Assembly: GCA_036676175.1 (NCBI GenBank) | Contig: JAKFDL010000016.1 | Span: 1 to 49,832, forward strand | Direction of reading: 5' to 3' | DNA length: 49,832 nt | DNA from: Methylotenera_A sp036676175 | GTDB taxonomy: Bacteria > Pseudomonadota > Gammaproteobacteria > Burkholderiales > Methylophilaceae | Shown here: one piece after another, positions 8,027 through 16,197 of the stretch | Layout of the letters: each line of letters opens with the position of its first letter | Position numbering within the stretch: position 1 is the stretch's first letter | Program-made: the position numbers and the translations under genes | Notes under the pieces: generated by a model | Told to the model about the DNA's origin: nothing | Seen by the model: the letters and a program-made list of their open reading frames with translations, nothing else | Database searches by the model: none

Positions 8027-8623
8027 ATGCACCTAAAAATTATTTTGGCCTCACAAAGCCCACGCCGTGTTGAACTACTTAGGCAGATAGGCATCGCTTG
8101 CTTAGTCATGCCTGCCGATATTGATGAAACAGCCTTGCCAGACGAGCCGCCCAGCGATTATGTGCTACGCCTGGCTGCACAAAAAGCACAGGCTATAGTG
8201 AATAAACTAGCCAATCAGGGTTCACCAGGCTTTAATTTAACAAGCCATAACCTGCCAATTTTGGCTGCGGATACAACGGTTGCGCTAGGTTTGCAGATTT
8301 TAGGTAAGCCAGAACATGATGCGGACGCATTTAATATGCTGAAACAATTATCTGGTAGTACGCATCAGGTACATACTGCCATTGCACTAGCACACAAAGG
8401 CAGGCTAGAAACGGCGATTAATAGTACTCAAGTTGAGATGATGACGCTTAGCGATGCTATGATAAACGCATACCTTGCAACAAGTGAGCACAAAGATAAG
8501 GCTGGCAGCTATGCCATACAAGGTTTGGCAGGATGCTGGGTTAAAAAAATCACCGGTAGCTATACTGGCGTCATGGGTTTGCCTCTTTACGAAACAAGCT
8601 TGCTTTTGCAAAAAATGGTTTAA
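8027..8623 (+). CDS. maf: Maf-family nucleotide pyrophosphatase (dTTP/UTP type)
   Basis: A 198-residue Maf protein, a house-cleaning nucleoside triphosphate pyrophosphatase. It opens with IILASQSPRRVELLRQIG, the phosphate-binding SxSPRR signature. The catalytic Asp lies in ILAADTTVAL, followed by LGKPEHDADAFNMLKQLSGSTHQVHT. The C-terminal GSYAIQGLAGCWVKKITGSYTGVMGLPL matches YhdE-type members that act on dTTP and UTP and have been tied to septum control. rng follows 18 bases downstream; the maf-rng pair is a standard order in beta- and gammaproteobacteria. Confidence 0.93.
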   Translation: MHLKIILASQSPRRVELLRQIGIACLVMPADIDETALPDEPPSDYVLRLAAQKAQAIVNKLANQGSPGFNLTSHNLPILAADTTVALGLQILGKPEHDADAFNMLKQLSGSTHQVHTAIALAHKGRLETAINSTQVEMMTLSDAMINAYLATSEHKDKAGSYAIQGLAGCWVKKITGSYTGVMGLPLYETSLLLQKMV

Positions 8624-8641
8624 AAAGAATAGGTTAAATAT

Positions 8642-10102
8642 TTGGGACAAGAGATTTTAATTAACGTAACGCCTCAAGAAACTCGGGTGGCAGTTCTGGA
8701 GCAGGGTATTGCGCAAGAGTTGCATATTGAGCGCAGCTCGTCTCTGGGTATCGTGGGCAATATTTATCGCGGCAAAGTCTGCCGTGTGTTACCAGGCATG
8801 CAGTCGGCATTTGTTGAAATTGGGTTGCAACGCGCCGCATTTCTGCATGCCGCAGACATTAAAGAATGCCATATCAATGGTGAGCCACAAACTGAACGGC
8901 CAATTCAAGAAGTGTTATTTGAAGGCCAATCCATCATTGTGCAGGTAATTAAAGAGCCGATTAGCACCAAAGGCGCACGCTTGACCACAGAGATCAGCAT
9001 TGCAGGGCGTTTTTTAGTGTTCTTGCCGCATCAGGATCATATTGGAGTGTCGCAACGCATTGAAGATGAGGAAGAGCGCGAAATGTTGCGCAACCGCTTG
9101 CTGGGGCTGTTGCCAGAAAAAAGAAGCGGCGGTTTTATTATCCGCACCATGAGTGAGTCCGCAACTGACCAGGAATTGCTGAATGACATTGAATACCTGC
9201 AAAAAGTCTGGTCAAAAATTCAAGCTGATAGCCAGCATGCCGACGAAAAATCCTTGGTGTTTTACGATTTGAGTCTGCCAAGACGCATGTTAAGGGACGT
9301 GGTGAATGACAACACGGTAAGCATCCGCGTCGACTCTAAAGCCACTTTTGAGCAGCTAAAAGAGTTTGCCGAGCTATATGTGGCCAAGGCGGTAAAGCCA
9401 CTCTATCATTACCAGGGTGACCGCCCGATTTTTGATTTTTACAATATTGAAAAAGAAATCGAACGTGCTCTATCTCGCAAAGTAGAGCTTACCTCTGGTG
9501 GTTACTTAATCTTCGACCAAACCGAAGCATTAACGACAATTGATGTGAACACGGGTAGCTTTGTCAACGGTAAAAACCTATCCGATACTATTTTCAAAAC
9601 CAATTTAGAAGCGGCACAATGTATTGCGCGACAGTTAAGGTTAAGGAATCTGGGTGGCATTATCATCATCGATTTTATCGACATGGATGAAGATACCCAA
9701 CGTGAAACGGTGTTGGAAGAGCTTAAGAAAGCCGTGGAGCTTGACCGTGCGCGTACCGGTATTAATGGCTTTACCTCGCTGGGCTTGGTAGAGATGACGC
9801 GCAAGCGTACACGTGAAAGCCTAGCGCATTTGTTATGTGAGCAGTGTGAGGTGTGTGAAGGGCGTGGTGAACATAAAACTGCACAGACAATTTGCTATGA
9901 AATTATGCGAGAGCTACTGCGCGAATCAAAACAATTCAACGCCAAAGAATTTAAAGTAATTGCTTCCACCGCAGTGATTGATTTATTGCTGGATGAGGAA
10001 GCACAAAGCTTGGCTAATTTATCTGATTTTATTAACAAACGTGTGACTTTGCAGGCGGATAGCCAATACTCGCGCGAGGCGTTCGATATCGTTTGGATCT
10101 AG
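8642..10102 (+). CDS. rng: ribonuclease G
   Basis: RNase G is an endoribonuclease that matures the 5' end of 16S rRNA and degrades some mRNAs. The 486-residue length matches the RNase G subfamily; there is no long RNase E-type C-terminal scaffold. The S1 domain lies near the N-terminus (GIVGNIYRGKVCRVLPGMQS, AFLHAADI). The catalytic domain holds the magnesium site TTIDVNTGSFVNG and IIIDFIDMD, and the zinc-link CEVCEGRGE. The start is TTG 8642, with an AGGT ribosome site about 8 bases upstream; the encoded ILINVTPQETRVAV aligns with the usual RNase G N-terminus, and no ATG is possible. Confidence 0.95.
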   Translation: MGQEILINVTPQETRVAVLEQGIAQELHIERSSSLGIVGNIYRGKVCRVLPGMQSAFVEIGLQRAAFLHAADIKECHINGEPQTERPIQEVLFEGQSIIVQVIKEPISTKGARLTTEISIAGRFLVFLPHQDHIGVSQRIEDEEEREMLRNRLLGLLPEKRSGGFIIRTMSESATDQELLNDIEYLQKVWSKIQADSQHADEKSLVFYDLSLPRRMLRDVVNDNTVSIRVDSKATFEQLKEFAELYVAKAVKPLYHYQGDRPIFDFYNIEKEIERALSRKVELTSGGYLIFDQTEALTTIDVNTGSFVNGKNLSDTIFKTNLEAAQCIARQLRLRNLGGIIIIDFIDMDEDTQRETVLEELKKAVELDRARTGINGFTSLGLVEMTRKRTRESLAHLLCEQCEVCEGRGEHKTAQTICYEIMRELLRESKQFNAKEFKVIASTAVIDLLLDEEAQSLANLSDFINKRVTLQADSQYSREAFDIVWI

Positions 10103-10167
10103 CTGGTAAGTATGATTTTTACGATAGGCTTGCCATATTTAAAAGTCTGAATGCCTGTCATCAAGTG

Positions 10168-10199
10168 ATTGAAATTGCAATCAAGTCATTAATTTCAAT
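10168..10199. terminator. candidate hairpin between convergent rng and yggT
   Basis: ATTGAAATT (10168-10176) and AATTTCAAT (10191-10199) form a 9-base-pair AT-only stem with a 14-base loop, covering the yggT stop codon. Just inside it, TCAAGTGATT (10161) and TCAAGTCATT (10181) are direct repeats 20 bases apart. There is no clear U-run, so termination is a weak suggestion. Confidence 0.3.
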
Positions 10200-10770
10200 A
10201 CAGGTTTAGCAACTGTAGCTCAAGTGTTTTTACAACAGAAATATTGACCATTTGTATTAAAATTAGCGCCACCACCGGTGAGAAATCCATACCCCCAGCA
10301 GTGGGAAGCAGGCGTTGTATAGGAGCCAAAATTGGTTTGGTTAAGCTGTCCAGCACGCTGGAAATTGGTGAGTGCGGATTGACCCAGCTTAAAATCACCT
10401 GCAGCAAGATGGCATAAAAAAACACGTCTAGCATCGTGCGGAATATGCCAAGTACACTCATGCCGATTAGGCTGGTCCAGATGGTGTTGCCCACTAGGCT
10501 AACAGGTAAGTCACGCAACCACAGTAAACAAAGTTGTAGTAAAAACTGGGTGACTAATGCTAACACTAACGTAGATAAATCAACTTTCCCCCAGCTAGGG
10601 ATGATTCTACGTGCAGGCTTCACCGCAAAATCTGTAAGGGAAACTACCATGTAGGTCAGCGGGTTGTTGAAAGGTGCTTTAAATAATTGCAGAAAAAAAC
10701 GTAACAAAAACAGCAGAGTCAGCAAATTAAAGATGGTGTTGAGTAAAAAATTTAGTGCCGTAGATAACAT
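10195..10770 (-). CDS. YggT-family membrane protein
   Basis: A 191-residue integral membrane protein made of two copies of the YggT repeat (about 10-90 and 105-185). Each has two hydrophobic segments and a PF-x-PLT or DSLTKPILAPIQRLLP-type loop. YggT proteins are linked to osmotic tolerance in E. coli and to septum or thylakoid organisation in other lineages; the mechanism is unknown. A GGGGA ribosome site precedes ATG 10770. It follows proC by 12 bases in the widely conserved yggS-proC-yggT order. Confidence 0.9.
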   Translation of the reverse strand: MLSTALNFLLNTIFNLLTLLFLLRFFLQLFKAPFNNPLTYMVVSLTDFAVKPARRIIPSWGKVDLSTLVLALVTQFLLQLCLLWLRDLPVSLVGNTIWTSLIGMSVLGIFRTMLDVFFYAILLQVILSWVNPHSPISSVLDSLTKPILAPIQRLLPTAGGMDFSPVVALILIQMVNISVVKTLELQLLNLY

Positions 10771-10782
10771 TTAAACATTCCC

Positions 10783-11592
10783 CTATTCATCTTTACCTAA
10801 CTCATCACCTAAAGACTTGGCGCGTTGGTAGGCTTTTTGTGCAGCTAATATAATTGCCTGTTTAACTTTAGAGTCATGCAAACTCAACAAGCCTTGTTCC
10901 GTTGTGCCGCCTTTCGAGGTGACCTGCTCACGCAATGTACTGATAGGCATTATGCTGGCATGCGCCAACAAGCTCGCACCTTTAAAAGTAGCAATGCTGA
11001 GCTGCTTTGCTTGCACCTCTCCCAAACCTAAATCAAGCGCAGCGGCTTGCAGTGCCTCAATCATATAAAACACATAGGCTGGCCCGCTACCAGAAATAGC
11101 CGTTACAGCGTCTAGCTTTTCTTCACTATCCAACCACAGTGTAGTTCCTGCAGCGCTAAGTACTTGGTCTGCCAAAGCAATTTGTTTGGAGCTTACGCTG
11201 GGCATAGCGTATAAGCCAGTGACACCTGCTTGAATTTGTGCGGGTGTGTTGGGCATGGCACGCACGATGGTGCTGTAATTGCCCAACCAGCGTGATAAAT
11301 CGGCCAAGCGGATACCGGCGGCAATTGAAATAACAAGTTGTTTGTTGAGTAAGGGCGCTAGGATTTTCGCTAAGGCTGGCAATTGTTGTGGTTTGATTGC
11401 CAACACAATCACGTCCTTCTTTTTGATATCTGCGAGTTGAGCAGAAGCTTTTACCCCTAGCTGGTTGATCACTGCATGTTTATTCGTATCTAGCTCGATG
11501 ACAGTAATATCATGCATGGGGAATTGTTGGCTCTTTAGGCCAACAATTAATGCTTGCGCCATGTTACCGCCGCCCACAAACCCTAATTTCAT
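10783..11592 (-). CDS. proC: pyrroline-5-carboxylate reductase
   Basis: ProC reduces pyrroline-5-carboxylate to proline with NAD(P)H. The 269-residue protein starts MKLGFVGGGNMAQALI, the Rossmann dinucleotide-binding GxGxxA/G loop. It contains AIKPQQLP, the IVRAMPNTPAQIQAGVTG segment, and the C-terminal signature AISGSGPAYVFYMIEAL and TSKGGTTEQGLLSL, which bind substrate. It sits between yggS and yggT on the minus strand; 61 bases separate it from yggS. Length and motifs are all normal. Confidence 0.96.
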   Translation of the reverse strand: MKLGFVGGGNMAQALIVGLKSQQFPMHDITVIELDTNKHAVINQLGVKASAQLADIKKKDVIVLAIKPQQLPALAKILAPLLNKQLVISIAAGIRLADLSRWLGNYSTIVRAMPNTPAQIQAGVTGLYAMPSVSSKQIALADQVLSAAGTTLWLDSEEKLDAVTAISGSGPAYVFYMIEALQAAALDLGLGEVQAKQLSIATFKGASLLAHASIMPISTLREQVTSKGGTTEQGLLSLHDSKVKQAIILAAQKAYQRAKSLGDELGKDE

Positions 11593-11653
11593 ATGGTTTT
11601 TCTCATTTTGTTAATTTTGCGTTGCGCTTGTCCAAAGTTTCAAATCTTTACGT

Positions 11654-12343
11654 TTATAAACTAGGAGATCTCATACCAAAGATCGCTGAGCCAATCCGCA
11701 CGATAGTAGCACCTTCTTGTATGGCAGCCACATAATCATCTGACATGCCAATCGACAGCGTGTCTAGCTTATAGCCGTGCTGCTGTAATGTTTTGTAGGC
11801 TTTTGCCACTATTCTAAATTGCTCACGCTGTTTTGCAAAGTCTTGCGTGGGCGCAGGTATCGCCATCACTCCACGTAGTTTTAACCTCGGCAACATTGAA
11901 ATCTCTTTCGCAAGCAAGCTCAGCGAACCAATATCGACTCCACTCTTGGAGCCTTCTTCGCTACTATTGATTTGAATGCAGACATTTAAAGGCGGAAGGT
12001 TTTCTGGCCGCGCATCGTTTAAACGCTGTGCAATCTTTAGACGATCTACGGAGTGCACCCAATCAAAATGCTGTGCGATTAAAGCGGTTTTATTGCTTTG
12101 AATAGGGCCAATAAAATGCCATTGGATGTTGCAATCTTGCAATTCAGCTTGTTTGCTAATCGCTTCTTGAACATAGTTTTCTCCAAAGTGCTTTTGGCCC
12201 GCCAAATAAGCGGTGCGCAGCTTGTCCGAAGGTTGCGCTTTGCTTACCGCAAGCAATTGCACTTTGTCGGAACGATTCGCAGAGACTGTTGCTGCAACAA
12301 TACTTGCTTGAATTGCTTGCAAGGAATCAACAATTGTGGACAT
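11654..12343 (-). CDS. YggS-family pyridoxal-phosphate homeostasis protein
   Basis: A 229-residue PLP-binding protein of the YggS/PROSC family, fold-type III, which buffers free PLP and has no known catalytic activity. The PLP lysine is in LLAVSKAQPSD (about residue 35). The family segments KHFGENYVQEAISK, IQWHFIGPIQSNK, VHSVDRLKIAQRL and CIQINSSEEGSKSGV are present. The C-terminus has LSIGMSDDYVAAIQEGATIVRIGSAIFG, which holds the phosphate. It is divergent from pilT, with 68 bases between starts. Confidence 0.95.
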   Translation of the reverse strand: MSTIVDSLQAIQASIVAATVSANRSDKVQLLAVSKAQPSDKLRTAYLAGQKHFGENYVQEAISKQAELQDCNIQWHFIGPIQSNKTALIAQHFDWVHSVDRLKIAQRLNDARPENLPPLNVCIQINSSEEGSKSGVDIGSLSLLAKEISMLPRLKLRGVMAIPAPTQDFAKQREQFRIVAKAYKTLQQHGYKLDTLSIGMSDDYVAAIQEGATIVRIGSAIFGMRSPSL

Positions 12344-12411
12344 AATTCAATTATCTAAACAATGAACTTTATGTAGTTTATTAACAATAATCATTATAGC
12401 AGGAGCTGACA

Positions 12412-13455
12412 GTGGATATTTCAGATTTACTCGCATTCTCGGTGAAGAACAAAGCCTCGGATTTGCATCTTTCAGCAGGCCTGCCACCAATGATTCGCGT
12501 GCATGGCGACGTGCGTAAAATTAATGTACCCAGTATGGATCATACGCAAGTGCACGATATGGTGTACGACATTATGAACGATGGCCAGCGCAAAGTGTAT
12601 GAGGAAACGCTGGAATGTGACTTTTCGTTTGAAATCCCTAATTTGGCGCGTTTTCGGGTGAATGCATTTAACCATAATCGTGGTTCTGGCGCTGTGTTTC
12701 GGACGATTCCATCAAAAATTCTAACTTTGGAACAATTAAATTGTCCGCCTATTTTTAAAGAGATTGCGGATACGCCGCGTGGCATTGTGCTGGTAACCGG
12801 GCCTACTGGTTCGGGAAAATCGACTACTTTAGCTGCGATGGTGGATTATATTAACGAAAATGAAATGGGGCATATTCTTACTGTTGAAGACCCGATTGAG
12901 TTTGTGCATACCAGTAAAAAGTGCCTGATTAACCAGCGTGAAGTGGGCCCACACACGCTGTCTTTCCAAAATGCGCTTCGAAGTGCGTTACGAGAAGATC
13001 CTGATGTGATTTTAGTAGGTGAGATGCGTGATTTGGAAACCATTAGATTGGCGTTATCTGCCGCTGAAACGGGCCATTTGGTATTCGGTACGCTACACAC
13101 TAGTTCTGCAGCTAAAACCGTCGACCGAATTGTTGACGTGTTCCCGGCAGCTGAAAAAGAAATGGTACGTTCAATGTTATCAGAATCGTTGCGCGCGGTT
13201 ATTTCACAAACATTGTGTAAAACCAAGGATGAACAAGGCCGGGTGGCTGCGCACGAAATTATGATTGGCACGCCAGCGATTCGTAACTTGATTCGCGAAA
13301 ACAAGGTAGCGCAAATGTACTCATCCATCCAAACCGGTCAGAACATTGGCATGCAGACATTGGATCAGAATTTACAAGATTTAGTGCGCCGCAATGTCAT
13401 CTCCGCTAATGAAGCACGTGGCAAAGCAGCAAATAAAGAATCGATTATTGGTTAA
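12412..13455 (+). CDS. pilT: type IV pilus retraction ATPase PilT
   Basis: PilT is the hexameric motor that depolymerises type IV pili, driving twitching motility and DNA uptake. The 347-residue protein has the PAS-like N-terminal domain (KNKASDLHLSAGLPPMIRVHGD), Walker A GPTGSGKST, an aspartate box (HILTVEDPIEFVH), Walker B REDPDVILVGEMRD, the His box GHLVFGTLHTSSA, and a C-terminal AIRNLIRENKVAQ, the retraction-specific AIRNLIRE motif. No tetracysteine is present, as expected for PilT. The start is GTG 12412 behind a strong AGGAG (12401-12405). pilU follows 72 bases downstream. Confidence 0.97.
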   Translation: MDISDLLAFSVKNKASDLHLSAGLPPMIRVHGDVRKINVPSMDHTQVHDMVYDIMNDGQRKVYEETLECDFSFEIPNLARFRVNAFNHNRGSGAVFRTIPSKILTLEQLNCPPIFKEIADTPRGIVLVTGPTGSGKSTTLAAMVDYINENEMGHILTVEDPIEFVHTSKKCLINQREVGPHTLSFQNALRSALREDPDVILVGEMRDLETIRLALSAAETGHLVFGTLHTSSAAKTVDRIVDVFPAAEKEMVRSMLSESLRAVISQTLCKTKDEQGRVAAHEIMIGTPAIRNLIRENKVAQMYSSIQTGQNIGMQTLDQNLQDLVRRNVISANEARGKAANKESIIG

Positions 13456-13473
13456 TTTAATGGTTAGTTATCG

Positions 13474-13512
13474 ATGCCCTGTAATCCGCTTGGATATCGG
13501 TTTAGAGGGCAT
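13474..13512. repeat. intergenic hairpin element, copy 1 (pilT-pilU gap)
   Basis: ATGCCCT (13474-13480) pairs with AGGGCAT (13506-13512). Inside, TAA and CCG pair with TTA and CGG across single G-G and T-T mismatches, leaving a 9-base loop. The left arm with its flank, CGATGCCCTGTAA, recurs exactly at 39461-39473 in another intergenic hairpin of similar size. No U-run follows, so it is not a standard terminator. It lies just ahead of the pilU ribosome site. Confidence 0.65.
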
Positions 13513-13527
13513 ATTAATTAGGGTGAA

Positions 13528-14667
13528 ATGATGGAAAAAGGTCAGGCGGAAAAATTTGTATTTGATTTGTTGAGACTCATGTTGAGCAAAAAAGCCTCGG
13601 ACATGTTTATTACTGCCGGCTTTCCACCAGCAATGAAGATAGATGGAAAAATGACACCAGTCAGCTCACAAGTATTGACAGCACAGCATGCACGTGAGAT
13701 TGCCCGTTCAGTAATGAATGATAAGCAAACGGCAGAATTCGATGCAACTAATGAATGTAATTTTGCGATTGGTTTACCAGGCGTGGCACGCTTCCGTGTA
13801 AACGCATTTGTGCAGCGCGGTTCGGTAGGAATGGTGTTTAGAACCATCACCACTAAAATCCCAAAATTTGAAGATTTAGGTTTGCCTGAGGTGCTGAAAG
13901 ACATCGCCATGACCAAGCGCGGTTTGGTGATTTTTGTAGGCGGCACCGGCTCTGGTAAGTCTACCTCGTTGGCGGCCATGGTAGGTTATCGCAACCAAAA
14001 TAGCTATGGACACATCATTACCATTGAAGACCCTGTGGAGTTTGTGCATGAACACATCAATTGCATTATTACTCAGCGTGAAGTGGGGGTGGATACCGAT
14101 GGCTGGGCTATTGCCCTCAAAAATACCCTGCGCCAAGCGCCCGATGTGATTTTGATCGGTGAGATTCGTGATCGCGAAACCATGGATTATGCAATCGCCT
14201 TTGCGGAAACTGGCCATTTGTGCCTGGCCACGTTGCATGCAAATAGCACCAATCAAGCGTTAGACCGTATTATTAACTTCTTCCCGGAAGAGCGCAGACA
14301 TCAACTATTGATGGATTTATCACTGAATACACGCGCCTTTATTTCACAGCGGCTGATTCCAAAAGCCGATGGCATAGGCCGGGCTGCAGCTATTGAAATT
14401 ATGATTAACTCGCCTTTGATTTCAGATTTGATTTTTAAAGGTGATGTCCATGAGATTAAAGAAATTATTGGACGCTCACGCGAGCTGGGCATGCAAACCT
14501 TTGACCAAGCGCTGTTTGATCTGCATGAGTCTGGCGCTATTAGCTATGAAGAAGCGTTGCGTAATGCAGACTCTGTAAATGATATACGCCTGAAAATTAA
14601 GCTAGAAGGCAAAGATGCCAAAGACAAGGATATGTCAGCTGGCTTAGACCATTTGGGCATGGTTTAG
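13528..14667 (+). CDS. pilU: PilT-like ATPase PilU
   Basis: PilU is a PilT paralogue that assists retraction under load in PilT-bearing bacteria. The 379-residue protein shares the PilT layout: KASDMFITAGFPPAMKIDGK at the N-terminus, Walker A GGTGSGKST, aspartate box HIITIEDPVEFVHE, Walker B RQAPDVILIGEIRD and His box GHLCLATLHANST. In Walker B the usual DPDV is APDV. The C-terminus is longer than PilT and ends in a charged KLEGKDAKDKDMSAGLDHLG tail, typical of PilU. Two in-frame ATGs occur, 13528 and 13531; AGGGTG at 13520-13525 is better spaced for 13531. Genetic tandem with pilT is standard. Confidence 0.94.
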   Translation: MMEKGQAEKFVFDLLRLMLSKKASDMFITAGFPPAMKIDGKMTPVSSQVLTAQHAREIARSVMNDKQTAEFDATNECNFAIGLPGVARFRVNAFVQRGSVGMVFRTITTKIPKFEDLGLPEVLKDIAMTKRGLVIFVGGTGSGKSTSLAAMVGYRNQNSYGHIITIEDPVEFVHEHINCIITQREVGVDTDGWAIALKNTLRQAPDVILIGEIRDRETMDYAIAFAETGHLCLATLHANSTNQALDRIINFFPEERRHQLLMDLSLNTRAFISQRLIPKADGIGRAAAIEIMINSPLISDLIFKGDVHEIKEIIGRSRELGMQTFDQALFDLHESGAISYEEALRNADSVNDIRLKIKLEGKDAKDKDMSAGLDHLGMV

Positions 14668-14682
14668 TACTTAAGCTGTAAT

Positions 14683-14709
14683 AAAAAAGCCGATGAAAGG
14701 TTCATCTGC
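14683..14709 (-). terminator. intrinsic terminator for the OmpA-domain gene
   Basis: Read on the minus strand, a stem with GC and GATGAA pairing to TTCATC and GC (one mismatch, 3-base loop, 14689-14709) is followed by six T (14688-14683). It lies about 45 bases beyond the stop at 14753. On the plus strand the trailing sequence is less U-rich, so action on pilU is weaker. Confidence 0.7.
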
Positions 14710-14752
14710 TATTTGTTGATTGTAGTTAGGATATTGTAGTCAAGTTTATAAG

Positions 14753-15511
14753 TTACTTTATTGAAACTTCTACACGCCTGGCCTCATTTGAATCACCACC
14801 ATCTACACTATCTGGTTTTACAAACTCAATCCGCATCACATCCACACCACCCGCAATTAACGCTGCTTGTGCTGCCTTAGCGCGATTGTAGGCAAGGTCT
14901 TCATTCGCTTTTTGATTGCCGTGCGAGTCATGGAATCCAGATAATAGTGCTATTGAATCTGGGTGGGCTTTCAGCCACTCAATAATCGGTGCGAGTAAAG
15001 CCTCTGTATCACTTGGTAAAGCAGTTTTACCAGTATCAAAATATAGCTTAGCTGGTGGTGGTGGGGTTGTTGTAGCCAGAGGTTCTGCCGCTTGCACCGT
15101 AATTTGGTTATCAATTATTACATCTGGCCCAAAAAACGCTTGTGCTTCTTGGCCCTTTTGCGTTTTGACGCTTTCAGCATCTACATAACCGGTCAGCACG
15201 ATAGATTTATCATCACCTGCAGCGTGCAAATCGCCTATTAAATAAGATTTCAATTCATCCGATTTAGCCAGCCAAGTCAAATTTGCACATGCTTCATTGC
15301 TGGTGAATTCACTGCTGCTAGCAGAAAACTCACAGGCTTCAGTCACTGCTGGTGCGGCCGGCATTACTTCCTCTACTGGTGTTATTGTTGCTGGTGAGGC
15401 GCAGCAGGCATCAGATGGGCCACGACCTGTTAATAGCATCCAAAGCAAGATGAGGGCAAGGATGACTGCAATTATCCAACTCCAGCGGTTATAGCTCGAT
15501 CGATTATCCAT
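14753..15511 (-). CDS. membrane-anchored OmpA-domain protein
   Basis: A 252-residue protein with one N-terminal membrane segment (WSWIIAVILALILLWMLLTG, about residues 11-30) and a periplasmic part. After a low-complexity linker there is a small domain around IVLTGYVDAESVKTQKG, then a PPPP linker and a C-terminal OmpA/MotB-like domain. That domain has AKLYFDTGKTALP, SIALLSGFHDSHGNQKANEDL and YNRAKAAQAALIAGGV, ending RRVEVSIK; the peptidoglycan-contact Asp and Arg positions are kept in outline. It is anchored to the inner membrane instead of being a beta-barrel. It follows the helix-hairpin-helix gene by 12 bases. An AAGGG ribosome site precedes ATG 15511. Its function is unknown. Confidence 0.82.
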   Translation of the reverse strand: MDNRSSYNRWSWIIAVILALILLWMLLTGRGPSDACCASPATITPVEEVMPAAPAVTEACEFSASSSEFTSNEACANLTWLAKSDELKSYLIGDLHAAGDDKSIVLTGYVDAESVKTQKGQEAQAFFGPDVIIDNQITVQAAEPLATTTPPPPAKLYFDTGKTALPSDTEALLAPIIEWLKAHPDSIALLSGFHDSHGNQKANEDLAYNRAKAAQAALIAGGVDVMRIEFVKPDSVDGGDSNEARRVEVSIK

Positions 15512-15523
15512 GGCAATTAACCC

Positions 15524-16045
15524 TTATTTCTTAACGCCAGCAGAAAGCTTCTCTTGTAGCTTCTTAAGCTCAATCCATTTATTATCCGCAGCCAATGCAG
15601 CTTGTTGTGCCCAGGTGCTTGGGTTAGCAATGCGGAAGCGTGAGCCGCCATCATCTAAAATTTTACGCATTTGCGGCACAGTGGCAGCTGCTAGCTGGGC
15701 AAACGTTTTAATGCCGGCATTGTGAAATAGCTCATTAATCTTTGGACCTATGCCCTCTACAATAGTGAGATCATTAGCATTTTTAATGGTGAAGCCTGCT
15801 TTTTTCGCCGCAGCGAGGTCAATTGCCGTGGTGGTGGTTGTAGCTTTTGGCGTTGCTGGCGCTGCTTTGGCGACAGGCATTTCAGCAGTTTTTGTTGGCG
15901 GTTGACTTGGAGTTGGCGTGTGTGTTACCTGCTGTGTTGTCTTGCTGGAGCATTTGCATAAGCAGCGATTCAGTAACCAGCCAATCAAAATACCTGCTAG
16001 AAACCACCAAAAACAACATGCTAATGAACTGAAAAGTGACCCCAT
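15524..16045 (-). CDS. membrane-anchored helix-hairpin-helix protein
   Basis: A 173-residue protein with an N-terminal cysteine-rich membrane segment (LACCFWWFLAGILIGWLL), a Pro/Thr/Ala-rich linker (about 40-80) and a C-terminal helix-hairpin-helix domain. The domain has NDLTIVEGIGPKINELFHNA, the GxGP turn of HhH folds, and GIKTFAQLAAATVPQMRKIL. This type is often named flap endonuclease-like 5' DNA nuclease by similarity, but no nuclease residues are present. The frame is open to TTG 16078, but ATG 16045 has a near-ideal GGGGAG ribosome site 5 bases upstream and is chosen. It heads a two-gene unit with the OmpA-domain gene. Confidence 0.8.
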   Translation of the reverse strand: MGSLFSSLACCFWWFLAGILIGWLLNRCLCKCSSKTTQQVTHTPTPSQPPTKTAEMPVAKAAPATPKATTTTTAIDLAAAKKAGFTIKNANDLTIVEGIGPKINELFHNAGIKTFAQLAAATVPQMRKILDDGGSRFRIANPSTWAQQAALAADNKWIELKKLQEKLSAGVKK

Positions 16046-16197
16046 TATTACTCCCCAATAGAATGATTCATCGAACAAATCTAGTAACTAAAGAAAATGG
16101 CAACCGCACGAAAGTAAACTATCTGCGTCTTTTATACAAACGTCAAGTCATTAGCGCACTAAAATAACCTATCAAAGGTAGATTGCTTGGCGTATTT

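Noticed and set aside
12846..13328. 160-codon minus-strand frame opposite pilT
   Set aside because: Shadow of the pilT reading frame; composition is typical antisense.
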